Below, one piece after another: positions 16,706 to 25,114 of a stretch of DNA of 64,000 nucleotides (its first letter is position 1; each line of letters starts with the position of its first letter). The notes under the pieces are model-generated. The model was not told the origin of the DNA. It was given only the letters and a program-made list of their open reading frames with translations, and did not search any database. The stretch is from Bacillota bacterium (GTDB lineage: Bacteria; Bacillota; Limnochordia; Darwinibacteriales; Darwinibacteriaceae). The position numbers were made by a program, and so were the translations under genes. The stretch lies in contig DUPN01000050.1 in the NCBI GenBank assembly GCA_012838305.1, forward strand, positions 1 through 64,000. Direction: 5' to 3'.

Positions 16706-17680
16706 CTACTGGAGAGGATTCGAGACTACGATCTCTCCAGACATAATCTTCTCCCTTGCCTCGTCGATGGCATCAAAGACGGACTGGGGAATTTGGTCCT
16801 TGGTATAGGTGAACTCCGATGTGCCTACAGCACCGTCTTGGATACCGAAGCTCCACACGCCTCCTTCGAGGGTGCCGTCTACAACGGCCTTGATAACCTC
16901 AAACACAGCCTTATCCACCCGTTTGACCATGGATGTTAGAACAGTACCTGGAGCCATGTAGTCCTGGTCAGAGTCCACACCGATGGCATAAAAACCATTG
17001 GCCACTGCAGCATCGATCACGCCGCTTCCGGTTCCACCGGCGGCATGGTATACGATGTCGGCGCCGCGTTCGTTCTGGCTTACCGCTAACTCACGGCCAC
17101 GCCCTGGGTCGCCGAAGCTGCCTGCATAGTTCACGATCACGGAAACATCTGGATTGGCATACTGTGCACCTTCTACAAAGCCCACTTCAAACTTGCGGAT
17201 GAGGGGTACTTCCATACCGCCTACAAAACCTACCGTGTTGGTTTCGGTCATCAGACCGGCCAGGACACCTACCAAAAAGGACCCTTCATGCTCCTCAAAG
17301 ACCAAGGAGGTTACATTCGGGCTGTCCACCACGTCATCGACAATGGCGAAATGGATGTTGGGATAATCTGCGGAAACCTCAACCAAGGCGCTCTGGTGGA
17401 TAAAGCCAATTACAATCACCAAGTCAAGGTCCAAATCTGCATAGGCGCGCTGATGCTCTTCCATTTCCGCGATATCTGCTGGCTCAACATAGGTCACGTC
17501 CACACCAAGCTCATCTTGGGCCTGCATCAGGCCGCGAAACGCTGCATCATTAAAGGATTGATCCCCTAAACCGCCTTCAGCAAAAATAAGGCCAATGCGC
17601 GGCGTTTGGGCATAGGCCGGACTGATCACTAATCCAACTAAGAGAACCATTACGAAAATAAACCCAAGTCTTTTACGCAT
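16706..17680 (-). CDS. BMP family nucleoside-binding protein (NupN/BmpA-like)
   Basis: A 324-residue exported binding protein. The signal peptide (MRKRLGFIFVMVLLVGLVISPAYA) ends in AYA with no lipobox Cys, unlike the lipoproteins of monoderm Firmicutes. The mature part shows the Bmp pattern: IGLIFAEGGLGDQSFNDAAF at the start, EHEGSFLVGVLAGLMT, VGFVGGMEVPLIRKFEVGFVEGAQ and IGVDSDQDYMAPGTVLTSMVKRVD. These correspond to purine-nucleoside receptors such as PnrA and NupN. It is the first gene of the NupNOPQ-like operon. A soluble rather than lipid-anchored receptor fits a cell with a periplasm. Confidence 0.9.
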   Translation of the reverse strand: MRKRLGFIFVMVLLVGLVISPAYAQTPRIGLIFAEGGLGDQSFNDAAFRGLMQAQDELGVDVTYVEPADIAEMEEHQRAYADLDLDLVIVIGFIHQSALVEVSADYPNIHFAIVDDVVDSPNVTSLVFEEHEGSFLVGVLAGLMTETNTVGFVGGMEVPLIRKFEVGFVEGAQYANPDVSVIVNYAGSFGDPGRGRELAVSQNERGADIVYHAAGGTGSGVIDAAVANGFYAIGVDSDQDYMAPGTVLTSMVKRVDKAVFEVIKAVVDGTLEGGVWSFGIQDGAVGTSEFTYTKDQIPQSVFDAIDEAREKIMSGEIVVSNPLQ

Positions 17681-17784
17681 GATTTAATACCCCCTGTTTT
17701 CTATTTGATGCACTATCTTACTTTCTTCATGACATCCCTAAATCCTTCCGAGGGCGTGGAATGATCCCCCGGAATTATTCTACA

Positions 17785-19020
17785 TTACCCTTTGACCACA
17801 GCCACAGTCTTCAGCTTCAAGACAGGCTGGACCAGATCGGTTTGATCGGCCATGACATCCTCGATGTTCTTGTAGGCTTGGTAGAACTCTTCCGCGGTGT
17901 CACGTTTGCGCCTTTTGCCCAATACCACCTGCTTTGCCTGGAAATCAGCGAGCACTTCGTCCACACTGAATGTGCGCACCGCTTCCTTCCGTCCCATGAC
18001 CCGGCCGGCGCCATGACTCGCTGAATGGAAGGATTCTGGATTCCCAAGCCCTTCTACAATAAAGGAATAGGACCCCATCGCGCCTGGGATGATGGCCAGT
18101 TCACCCCGGCGGGCCCGAATGGCCCCCTTCCGATGCACCCAAACCTCCTGGCCAAAGTGGCGTTCCTGGACGGCATAGTTGTGGTGGGCATTCACTTGTT
18201 TGGAGATCCGAATGTCTCCTACGCCCCCATAGCGCTTCAGACCGGACAGGACCAGGTCTTTAACTCGCTCCATGATTCGTTCCCGGTTATGACGGGCAAA
18301 CTCCAGAGCGAAGCCCATCCAGTCCAGATAGCCAGCGGCTTCCTTCGTATCCAGGGGCAAGTAGGCTAGGTCATACTCAGGGGGGACCGGCGATGCCATG
18401 GCACGATTTAATCCTTTGGCCAATCGATTAAAGTAATTGGCCACTTTGAAACCGACGTTCCTGGAACCGGTGTGCACCATGATCCCCAAGTAACCTTGTT
18501 CATCTTCCTGCAGTTCGATGAAGTGATTGCCGCCGCCTAAGGTCCCCAGCTGCAGGTAGGCTTCATCGAGAGTGGGCAACTTCTCGTTTCCGTAATGATA
18601 GAGTGTGCCCACGGGGAAGCGATCCAAAAACTCCGATTCCTGCCGGTGGCGATGATGCTCAAATCCTTGGGGAACATCCCGCATAATCTGGCCAACGAGG
18701 TGTTGTGCCAAGGTGCCGTTTGGTGTCTTGACATCCCTCAGGAGCCCAGCCGGCACGTTTGTATGCACAAAACCCATTCCGCAGCCAATATCTACACCCA
18801 CTGCATTGGGAATGATCACATCTTGTGTGGCCAAGACCCCGCCAATGGGCATACCATAGCCTGTATGGGCGTCTGGCATTAACGCAACATGCTGAAAAGC
18901 GAAGGGAAGATTGGACAAATTCACGGCCTGCCGCAGGCATTCTGTATCAAGGTCCGCCGGGCTCGGCAGCCAGACCTTGATCGGCACGAGCTGCTCCCCT
19001 TCCTTAAAAAGCGTAAACAT
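17785..19020 (-). CDS. rtcB: RtcB family RNA ligase
   Basis: A 411-residue enzyme that joins RNA ends carrying 2',3'-cyclic phosphate or 3'-phosphate to 5'-OH ends, using GTP and Mn2+. Conserved pieces are visible: MPDAHTGYGMPIGGVLAT near residue 47, AVGVDIGCGMG near 73 with the metal-binding Cys, LGGGNHFIEL near 160, MVHTGSRNVG, and SASHGAGRVMGR near 335 carrying the His that receives GMP in characterised RtcB. It has an AAAGGAGG site six bases before the ATG that overlaps the stop of the PHP-phosphatase gene, so the two are coupled. No archease gene is next to it. Confidence 0.93.
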   Translation of the reverse strand: MFTLFKEGEQLVPIKVWLPSPADLDTECLRQAVNLSNLPFAFQHVALMPDAHTGYGMPIGGVLATQDVIIPNAVGVDIGCGMGFVHTNVPAGLLRDVKTPNGTLAQHLVGQIMRDVPQGFEHHRHRQESEFLDRFPVGTLYHYGNEKLPTLDEAYLQLGTLGGGNHFIELQEDEQGYLGIMVHTGSRNVGFKVANYFNRLAKGLNRAMASPVPPEYDLAYLPLDTKEAAGYLDWMGFALEFARHNRERIMERVKDLVLSGLKRYGGVGDIRISKQVNAHHNYAVQERHFGQEVWVHRKGAIRARRGELAIIPGAMGSYSFIVEGLGNPESFHSASHGAGRVMGRKEAVRTFSVDEVLADFQAKQVVLGKRRKRDTAEEFYQAYKNIEDVMADQTDLVQPVLKLKTVAVVKG

Positions 19021-19022
19021 TG

Positions 19023-19808
19023 CTACCTCCTTTCAAGATGATCCAAATTGGCCAGGGACAATCCCAGTTCCTTAGCCATTGCTTCGCCTTCCACAATCCC
19101 CAGATCAACATAGTCTGGGCGGTGAGCATCGGAGTTTACAACCACCTTGATCTCATATTCCCTGGCTAATTCCCAGAAGGGACGCCACGGATAGGCTGTC
19201 CGCACCCCCCTATGGGTCTTGCTCACACGCTTCATCAGTCCATATCCATTCATCTCCAGAGGCAGATCCAGATCCTGTGCTGCCTGCAGAATCTCCCTGG
19301 ATGCAGCAAGTGTGTGCTGATCCCAGCGCGGATAGGAGAGTCCAAACAAGTCTGGGTGGGCCACAAAGGCGAACAAACCCGATTGCATTGACGCGGTGAG
19401 ATGCTTGGTGTAGGCCGCCAGGTGTCCGGGATCCGTAAGATCGCCATGACTACTCCTCCACCTGCCACGGAGGGGATAGAAATGGCATCCCAGGATCAGG
19501 TAATCAAAACGGTATTCTCCCAGCAGCACATCGCGGAAAAAACCGTGATACTCCGGGGCCCACTCACATTCCGCACCCTTGAGAATAGTCAGGCCAGGTT
19601 CCCTTGCCTGCACTTCATCGATGGCTCCGGCATAGGCTGGAAGTGCCGACACCCCCATGCGAATCGAGAGCCAGCGATTGTCAGGCAAGGGTGTATGATC
19701 GGTAATGCCCAAGACAGTAAGTCCTTTATCCACAGCAGCCTGAGCATAATCCGATACGTCACCATCGGCGTGCTTGCAGCGAAATGTATGCGTATGATAG
19801 TTTTTCAA
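19023..19808 (-). CDS. PHP-domain phosphatase, histidinol-phosphatase (HisK) type
   Basis: A 261-residue metal-dependent phosphoesterase of the PHP superfamily. The N-terminal NYHTHTFRCKHADG motif gives the first metal His pair; GITDHTPLP, KGAECEW, LGCHFY, VAHPDLF and VNSDAHRP supply the further His, Asp and Glu ligands. The pattern is that of HisK-type histidinol-phosphate phosphatase, but relatives act on other phosphates and no other his gene is in the window. I start it at the TTG at 19808, where the metal motif lies at residue 5 as in relatives and GGGGG is nine bases upstream; an ATG 15 codons earlier has a poorer site. It forms a two-gene unit with rtcB. Confidence 0.82.
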   Translation of the reverse strand: MKNYHTHTFRCKHADGDVSDYAQAAVDKGLTVLGITDHTPLPDNRWLSIRMGVSALPAYAGAIDEVQAREPGLTILKGAECEWAPEYHGFFRDVLLGEYRFDYLILGCHFYPLRGRWRSSHGDLTDPGHLAAYTKHLTASMQSGLFAFVAHPDLFGLSYPRWDQHTLAASREILQAAQDLDLPLEMNGYGLMKRVSKTHRGVRTAYPWRPFWELAREYEIKVVVNSDAHRPDYVDLGIVEGEAMAKELGLSLANLDHLERR

Positions 19809-19925
19809 CGAATAAGACCCCCATATCTCGCGCCGGGCCAGATTGTGGCGCAAACCTCATACCTCTACTCTACTATTTACACCAAGAACAAGCAAGGATT
19901 GGGCCTGGAAAGAGATAGGATTGTA

Positions 19926-19954
19926 TTGCGGCGGGGATCCATTTTCTGTACAAT
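19926..19954 (+). promoter_or_regulatory. Candidate sigma-A promoter of the polysaccharide deacetylase gene
   Basis: TACAAT at 19949-19954 is a good -10 box, with a weak TTGCGG -35 at a 17-base spacing. It lies 26 bases before the start codon in the spacer between divergent genes. Confidence 0.45.
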
Positions 19955-19979
19955 GAATCCAAGAAAAGGAGGAGGTGCC

Positions 19980-20858
19980 ATGATCAATCCAGAATTTGCC
20001 CTAAGAGTTGTTATACTGCTAGGAGTCACAGGCCTAATCTCCCTTTTCTACTGGCGCTTAGGAAACCGTGTCTTTCGTTTCCTCAAAATGAGGAGCCCCA
20101 GAGTCTGGCTGACCATTGTTTCCACCCTTTTGGGCGGGGCCACCATGTTCCTGCTCTTTACGGTCTGGGTATACCATGGATTTGGCTACCAACCTGATAT
20201 TTACCGCGTAGGCGACCGAGGATCGAATAAGGTAGCCATCACCTTTGACGATGGGCCAAGCGAGGAATTCACCATACCGATCCTAGATATCCTCAAGGAG
20301 CTGGACGTTCCGGCCACGTTTTTCATGGTGGGCAAACATGTGGAGAAATATCCCCACGTGGCCCAAAGGATCGTGGAAGACGGACACGCAATTGGCAATC
20401 ATACCCAGAACCACCGAAACCTACCCACGCTGTCCACAGGCGAGCTCCAGAAGGAGATCGTGGAAGCAACAGCGATCATCACGGAGATAACTGGAGTGTA
20501 CCCCACCTATGTGCGACCGCCCCGGGGCATGTATGATGACCGTTTTCGCCGCCTGGCCACGCTCTTAGGCCAAGAGATCGTACTGTGGTCTATTTCCACT
20601 CGAGATTGGCGCTATGGGGTGACAGCCTCCTACATTGAGCGCCTTGTGGAGAGCAAAGTTCGAGGCGGGGATATAATCCTCTTCCATGACAGCGGCTCCT
20701 TAATCAGGAGCGAAGGAGGAGACCGCAGAGCTACTGTCCTGTCCCTGGCCAATGTGATCGCCATCATACGGAGCAAGGGGCTGGAGATCGTCCCCTTAGG
20801 TGAGCTGCTTCATAGCGCGCCAGCTGAGACCTTCCCCCAAATCGATCGTCCGGAGTAA
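19980..20858 (+). CDS. Membrane-anchored polysaccharide deacetylase (NodB family)
   Basis: A 292-residue carbohydrate esterase family 4 protein. Two membrane segments lie at about residues 5-22 and 41-63; the catalytic domain follows outside the membrane. Its motifs are complete: AITFDDGPS (catalytic base Asp and metal Asp), IGNHTQNHRN with the HxxxH metal pair, YVRPPRGMYD and ILFHDSG with the His near the C-terminus. Such enzymes remove acetyl groups from peptidoglycan or other wall glycans. The start at 19980 is chosen for its AAGGAGGAGGTG site; the reading frame stays open far upstream, antisense to the PHP gene, but that part is not protein-like. The acetyltransferase gene follows after 9 bases. 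Confidence 0.88.
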   Translation: MINPEFALRVVILLGVTGLISLFYWRLGNRVFRFLKMRSPRVWLTIVSTLLGGATMFLLFTVWVYHGFGYQPDIYRVGDRGSNKVAITFDDGPSEEFTIPILDILKELDVPATFFMVGKHVEKYPHVAQRIVEDGHAIGNHTQNHRNLPTLSTGELQKEIVEATAIITEITGVYPTYVRPPRGMYDDRFRRLATLLGQEIVLWSISTRDWRYGVTASYIERLVESKVRGGDIILFHDSGSLIRSEGGDRRATVLSLANVIAIIRSKGLEIVPLGELLHSAPAETFPQIDRPE

Positions 20859-20867
20859 GGAGGGAGA

Positions 20868-21482
20868 ATGATGTACATCGAGACGGCATCCCCGCAAGAC
20901 GCTCGGGCCATTGCCAAGGTGTATCGAGAGGCCTTTCCAGACAGCGTCCGCTTTTTCTTTCCAAAAAAACCAGAGGAGCAACTCCTTGAACTCTTGGAGC
21001 TGACCTTCCTGGCAATTTTCCACCGAGGAGGACAAGCCGCCTTACTCAAGGACGAAGAAAGTGGAATCATCGGATACTGCTTTTACCTGAACTCTACCGA
21101 TAAACCCGAGGGGCCAAGATGGGGCCAGCTGCTTAGAACGCTAGGCCAAATGGCCAGGAAAATCACCCTGTGCGAAGCGGCGAGACTCCTTTATAACCAG
21201 CTTGTCATGGCTGCAGCTGCTCGGCGCACAGAAAAGACACCTAAACCCCAGGCACAGATATTGTCTGTGGCCATTTCCCCAGTTTTTCAAGGACAGGGCC
21301 TTGGCACTAGGCTCTTGCGTCACGCCATAAAAGAACTAAGACCGCACAGCATAGGCTTGAATGTCCGTATGGATAATCTCCCAGGCCGCCGCCTCTACGC
21401 ATCAACTGGTTTTCTAACCATAGGGGCGACGCGGGACCTCACCGGGGAGTGGCTCATCTTAAGAAGGCCGTCAGATATCTGA
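20868..21482 (+). CDS. GNAT family N-acetyltransferase
   Basis: A 204-residue acetyltransferase. The acetyl-CoA-binding motif A reads ILSVAISPVFQGQGLGTRLLRHAIKEL (about residues 128-155), with the QGQGLG loop that contacts the pyrophosphate. Motif B follows in LNVRMDNLPGRRLYASTGF. The N-terminal part (IETASPQDARAIAKVYREAFPD) is also typical. The substrate is not predictable. Either ATG at 20868 or 20871 could be used, both close to AAGGAGG. It is probably cotranscribed with the deacetylase, and its stop codon lies inside the palindrome that follows. Confidence 0.85.
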   Translation: MMYIETASPQDARAIAKVYREAFPDSVRFFFPKKPEEQLLELLELTFLAIFHRGGQAALLKDEESGIIGYCFYLNSTDKPEGPRWGQLLRTLGQMARKITLCEAARLLYNQLVMAAAARRTEKTPKPQAQILSVAISPVFQGQGLGTRLLRHAIKELRPHSIGLNVRMDNLPGRRLYASTGFLTIGATRDLTGEWLILRRPSDI

Positions 21483-21489
21483 CGGCCTT
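21464..21489. terminator. 26-bp perfect palindrome overlapping the acetyltransferase stop
   Basis: AAGGCCGTCAGAT followed by its exact complement ATCTGACGGCCTT, with a TTT tail on the plus strand and TTCT on the minus strand. It lies between convergent genes and includes the TGA stop. The T runs are short, so it is a weak or factor-assisted terminator. Confidence 0.6.
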
Positions 21490-21503
21490 TAACCTACCTA
21501 CGG

Positions 21504-21743
21504 CTAATCCTTCCTCCTGCCGCGAGCCATGCGCTCAAGCAAGAGGGCACGTTTCTGCCTAATTCGCTCCTGAACCTGCTCCGTTTGCTCCAAATCCAGA
21601 TGGGCTTCCATCAGTTCGCCCCCCTCTACCCGCACCAGAAGCCAGACGCCCTCTCCACTTCCAACTGGCAGACTGCTGAGGGGGACCTGAAGCTGGGTTT
21701 GCTGCTCCCCTTCCACGAGAAGTACCGCTGTGATATTATCCAC
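21504..21743 (-). CDS. DUF3006 family protein
   Basis: At least 79 residues from the GTG at 21743. The frame continues upstream without a stop through VIDRFVDNITAVLLVEGEQQ, which looks like the conserved DUF3006 opening (IDRFE..AVL). Those residues suggest that translation begins earlier, possibly at an ATT at 21785 that overlaps the TAA stop of the upstream gene and lies nine bases after AAAGGAG; no ATG, GTG or TTG is available there. That would give 93 residues. DUF3006 proteins often stand beside ComEC-like metallo-beta-lactamase proteins, as here. The C-terminus is basic (RMARGRRKD). Function unknown. Confidence 0.7.
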   Translation of the reverse strand: MDNITAVLLVEGEQQTQLQVPLSSLPVGSGEGVWLLVRVEGGELMEAHLDLEQTEQVQERIRQKRALLLERMARGRRKD

Positions 21744-21780
21744 GAAACGATCGATAACAGCCGAAACGAACTGTTCGTTC

Positions 21781-22875
21781 TTAATCCTCCTCCACTCCTT
21801 TAATGTAGGCCAGACCCTGCTGCTTAATCTCTTCTATCCTCTGGGGCCCTAATCCAGAGACCCACTTTAAGTCATCGACACTCCGAAGGGGAAAGGACTC
21901 CCGCAGGGCCAGAATCTCCCGGGCCCGCGCCGGCCCTATGTGCACGATGCGCTGCAAATCCAGGAAGGAGGCTGTATTCAGCTCCACACGCCCCTGGGTG
22001 TCCATATCCTTTTGATAGCCACTGCCGAGGGGAAGAGGCGACTCGCCGCTGGCAAACGAGACAAGGTCATAACTGGTTCCATTGGTTGACACGACTATGG
22101 TCCCGTTTTGGTCCGTGCCATAAAGGTACACGCCTAGGATCTTCAGGCGATTGACAACCTCCTCATGGGGGTGGCCAAAACTGTTTTGCCGGCCCGCCGA
22201 ATAGATGGCCGCCTCGGGACGAACAGCCAACAAGAACTCTAACGATGATGAGGTACGTGAACCGTGGTGACCGAGCTGCAAAATTTGCGCCTTGAGGGGT
22301 TGACTTCCTTGGAGCATGCGAGTCTCTGCCCTCCGTTCGGCGTCACCGGTAAAGAGCAATGCGATCTGGCCGTATACAGCACGCACCACAATATTCGAGT
22401 CATGGAGGTTGGTGCCAACTTCTGCCGGATTCAGCACTTCCAACGTGAGTGGACCGAACTGAAAGAGCTCCCCGGCACGGGGTTCGTAATAGTAGGCGTC
22501 ACTTTCCAAAATCGCATCAACGACATCCTCAAACAGCATGGTACTATGCTCATAACCGGACATCCAGACTTCCGAGACCTCAAAGGTGCGCAGAACCTCC
22601 GGTGCCTGGCCGATATGATCGGCGTGGGGATGGGTGATGATGAAGAGGTCGATGGTCTCCACACCAAGATCATGCAGAAAGTCCAGCACATCGCGGCTGT
22701 CCCTGTTCCCTGCATCGATCAGGATAGTAAACCCGGGCCCCCTAAGCAGAGTGGACTCCGCCTGACCTACGTCGAGATAAAATACCTGCATTTCTTGTAG
22801 CGCCAGAGAAGTGCCTGCGACTGCACTCACTAAGAGCAGAGTCACCAAACAGACACTTAACCATTTTCTACCCAC
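21781..22875 (-). CDS. Exported ComEC-type metallo-beta-lactamase protein with C-terminal helix-hairpin-helix
   Basis: About 364 residues from the GTG at 22875 (a TTG at 22944 would add 23). A signal peptide (MGRKWLSVCLVTLLLVSAVAG) precedes a metallo-beta-lactamase domain resembling that of ComEC/Rec2: MQVFYLDVGQAESTLLRG, ILIDAGNRDSR, metal motif THPHADHIGQ, LLFTGDAERRAE and LQLGHHGSRTSSS. After it, residues about 300-360 contain two ComEA-like helix-hairpin-helix motifs (VELNTASFLDLQRIVHIGPARAREIL and LKWVSGLGPQRIEEI). A secreted hydrolase with a DNA-binding tail fits extracellular or periplasmic nuclease work, but ComEC membrane helices are absent. The next gene (DUF3006) is coupled to its stop. 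Confidence 0.85.
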   Translation of the reverse strand: MGRKWLSVCLVTLLLVSAVAGTSLALQEMQVFYLDVGQAESTLLRGPGFTILIDAGNRDSRDVLDFLHDLGVETIDLFIITHPHADHIGQAPEVLRTFEVSEVWMSGYEHSTMLFEDVVDAILESDAYYYEPRAGELFQFGPLTLEVLNPAEVGTNLHDSNIVVRAVYGQIALLFTGDAERRAETRMLQGSQPLKAQILQLGHHGSRTSSSLEFLLAVRPEAAIYSAGRQNSFGHPHEEVVNRLKILGVYLYGTDQNGTIVVSTNGTSYDLVSFASGESPLPLGSGYQKDMDTQGRVELNTASFLDLQRIVHIGPARAREILALRESFPLRSVDDLKWVSGLGPQRIEEIKQQGLAYIKGVEED

Positions 22876-22954
22876 AGAACAACCCCGCCTTCTCCTGGTA
22901 AATTCTGTCTTCGCCAGAGATGTCCCCGTCTCCTTCCGAGCCAAAGCATATTGG

Positions 22955-24919
22955 TTATTGCATCAAGGCTCGCAGGAAGTCTCGGGCTAGGGGAGCTGCG
23001 GTTTGACCTCCAACTCCACCTTCTTCCACCAGAACCGCAAAGGCGATCCTTTGACCACTAGGTAGCTCCGTATGTCCGGCAAACCAGGCATGCATTCCTC
23101 CACCCACCACTTCAGCCGTCCCCGTCTTTCCAAAGACACTAAGACCAGCATCTCTTAAGATCGTCCCTGTGCCCGTCAAGACCACATCTTGCAGCATTCC
23201 ATTCATTTGAACCACCGTTTCTGGCTTCAAGGCAGCACTGGGCGGATCCAGCTCTCTGCCGCTGATGAGATGAACCGGGGGGACATGCCCGTCATTGGCG
23301 AACACGCTAAAGATCTGAGCAAGGTGCAACGGGGTTAGCAAGACCTGGTCCTGGCCAATGGAGGACCAGGCTAGGGCCACTCGGCTGCGCTGCGGCGTAC
23401 CCACCTGTCCTGGAACCATGGGCAGCCCGAGCTGAAAGCTTTGATCCAAACCGAGGCGGGAAAAATATTCTTGCAATTTGGCCGCACCCAGATTCAAGCC
23501 CACCTGGGCCACGGTGGTATTAATCGACTCTACCACCGCTAGATGCAGATTATGTTCGCCAAAGACCTGTCTTTGATAATTGCGTACGATGTTACCCTCC
23601 ACCACCAGTTCCCCAGAATCGGTGAAACTGCTTTCCGGTTCATAGAGCCCCTGGTCCAAAGCTGCAGCCACCGTTACCACCTTAAAGACAGAACCCGGCG
23701 GGTACAGTCCCTGCACAGCCCGGTTAAACATGGGGCGGCGCAAATCACCACTGAGCTCCTGCCAGCGCTCGGTACTGATCCCGCCCACGAAGTCATTGCC
23801 ATCGTAGCTTGGCGTAGAGGCCAGGGCCAAAATGGCTCCGGTTTGGGCGTCCAAGACCACGAAGGCTCCAATGCGATCGCCTAAAGTGTCATGCGCCAGC
23901 CCTTGCAGGCGGCTGTCGATGGTGGTTACCACATCTTCCCCATCCAGCACCGGTTTTTCCGCCAGAAGGGTGCGGGAATCTCCCGTTATTACATGGAAAC
24001 GGTAACCAGGGCGTCCCCGCAGCTGATCGTCTTGACTCTGTTCCAAGCCTGAACGTCCCACGATCTCTCCACTCATGTATTCCCGCTCGGGATAGGCGTC
24101 CAACATAGCGGCGGTCACCTCACCAGGATAGCCAGTAATATGGGTGGCGTAGGCGCCCTGTGGGTAGCTTCGGGCCTCGACTCTTCGGAAAAAGATGCCT
24201 GGAATGGGCCGCAATACGGGATCGACCCGATGATACTCTGCCTCCCTGATGCGAATCAGGGGGACAAACCAGTGCCCCTGTACGCCGGGTGCTTGGTACT
24301 GTCTCTGTACATAGTCAGGATCAAGACCTAGTTCAGTCTGTAAAGCTGCCAACAGCCTGTCGGGATCCGTAATGCGATCAGGTTGGACACCCACGGCTAC
24401 AAGACTTCCCTCCCCAGCCAGGATTTGGCCATCGCGATCCAGAATCTGTCCGCGTTTTGGCTCGAGGCGTTCCCTCATGTAGTCGGCTTGAAGTCCATAG
24501 GCAGGTAAGGGCAGGTTGTTCTCCCACTGCACCTTCCACTGATCGAAGATGGTCTGCCGTTTCAGGTGCAGGTTGGCCGTTACCACCATGGGTTCAAAAT
24601 AACGGCTTTCATAGCGCAGCGCGAAGGTATAGACGGCATCTGTGTTCTCCTTGGAAAGGAGCGCAAAATCGCTCAGTTCCATCGACGACAGGCCGAAGGC
24701 TTGACCAAACTGACGATAGGCCTGTCCCAACTCGCCTGCGGGATAGGGCTCCCCTTGGTAGTACAGCTCTAGGCCATCAAGGTCTTCTGCCACAATCTGC
24801 TCCAGAAACGCTTCCGCCGTATCAGCCGGATCCTTTTGCAAATAATACCAGACCACAAACCCTCCTACAGCTCCTGCAACAAGGAGAATAACTACAGCTG
24901 CCAGCACAGACTTTTTCAT
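22955..24919 (-). CDS. Class B penicillin-binding protein with MecA_N-type N-terminal domain
   Basis: A 654-residue peptidoglycan transpeptidase. One membrane anchor lies at about residues 5-25. Residues about 28-135 form an NTF2-like MecA_N domain (DTAEAFLEQIVAEDLDGLELYYQG). A dimerisation domain starts with KRGQILDRDGQILA. The transpeptidase domain carries all three active-site motifs: SVFK in YPPGSVFKV with the catalytic Ser, SIN in VESINTTVAQ, and KTGT in VFGKTGTAEV. The architecture is that of Bacillus PBP3 and staphylococcal PBP2a, which often have low beta-lactam affinity; affinity cannot be judged here. The ATG at 24919 follows GAGGAGAG. It lies 79 bases before the MBL gene on the same strand. 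Confidence 0.9.
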   Translation of the reverse strand: MKKSVLAAVVILLVAGAVGGFVVWYYLQKDPADTAEAFLEQIVAEDLDGLELYYQGEPYPAGELGQAYRQFGQAFGLSSMELSDFALLSKENTDAVYTFALRYESRYFEPMVVTANLHLKRQTIFDQWKVQWENNLPLPAYGLQADYMRERLEPKRGQILDRDGQILAGEGSLVAVGVQPDRITDPDRLLAALQTELGLDPDYVQRQYQAPGVQGHWFVPLIRIREAEYHRVDPVLRPIPGIFFRRVEARSYPQGAYATHITGYPGEVTAAMLDAYPEREYMSGEIVGRSGLEQSQDDQLRGRPGYRFHVITGDSRTLLAEKPVLDGEDVVTTIDSRLQGLAHDTLGDRIGAFVVLDAQTGAILALASTPSYDGNDFVGGISTERWQELSGDLRRPMFNRAVQGLYPPGSVFKVVTVAAALDQGLYEPESSFTDSGELVVEGNIVRNYQRQVFGEHNLHLAVVESINTTVAQVGLNLGAAKLQEYFSRLGLDQSFQLGLPMVPGQVGTPQRSRVALAWSSIGQDQVLLTPLHLAQIFSVFANDGHVPPVHLISGRELDPPSAALKPETVVQMNGMLQDVVLTGTGTILRDAGLSVFGKTGTAEVVGGGMHAWFAGHTELPSGQRIAFAVLVEEGGVGGQTAAPLARDFLRALMQ

Positions 24920-25063
24920 AATGTCTCTCCTCACGTTTCAATCTTAAGGTATCGATCACATCCTTCGAAGACAGGATCTGATTCCTGCCTTACGGACTCA
25001 AAAAACTCCATCATCCATGCTTAAAAGCGTTTTACCAACACTTCTCCTTGTCAACCCTTTTAC

Positions 25064-25093
25064 TTGACAGAATCCAAAGTAATATGCTATACT
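25064..25093 (+). promoter_or_regulatory. Sigma-A promoter of the c-di-AMP riboswitch transcript
   Basis: TTGACA at 25064-25069, an 18-base spacer and TATACT at 25088-25093, with a TG extended -10 element just before. TGTCAA at 25049-25054 makes an inverted repeat with the -35 box (TGTCAA, nine bases, TTGACA), so a regulator might bind there. Confidence 0.8.
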
Positions 25094-25114
25094 ATAGATA
25101 CACCATTGCAGTGC

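Noticed and set aside
19401..19979. N-terminal extension of the polysaccharide deacetylase
   Set aside because: It is antisense to the PHP phosphatase; the strong AAGGAGGAGGTG site and membrane helix place the start at 19980.
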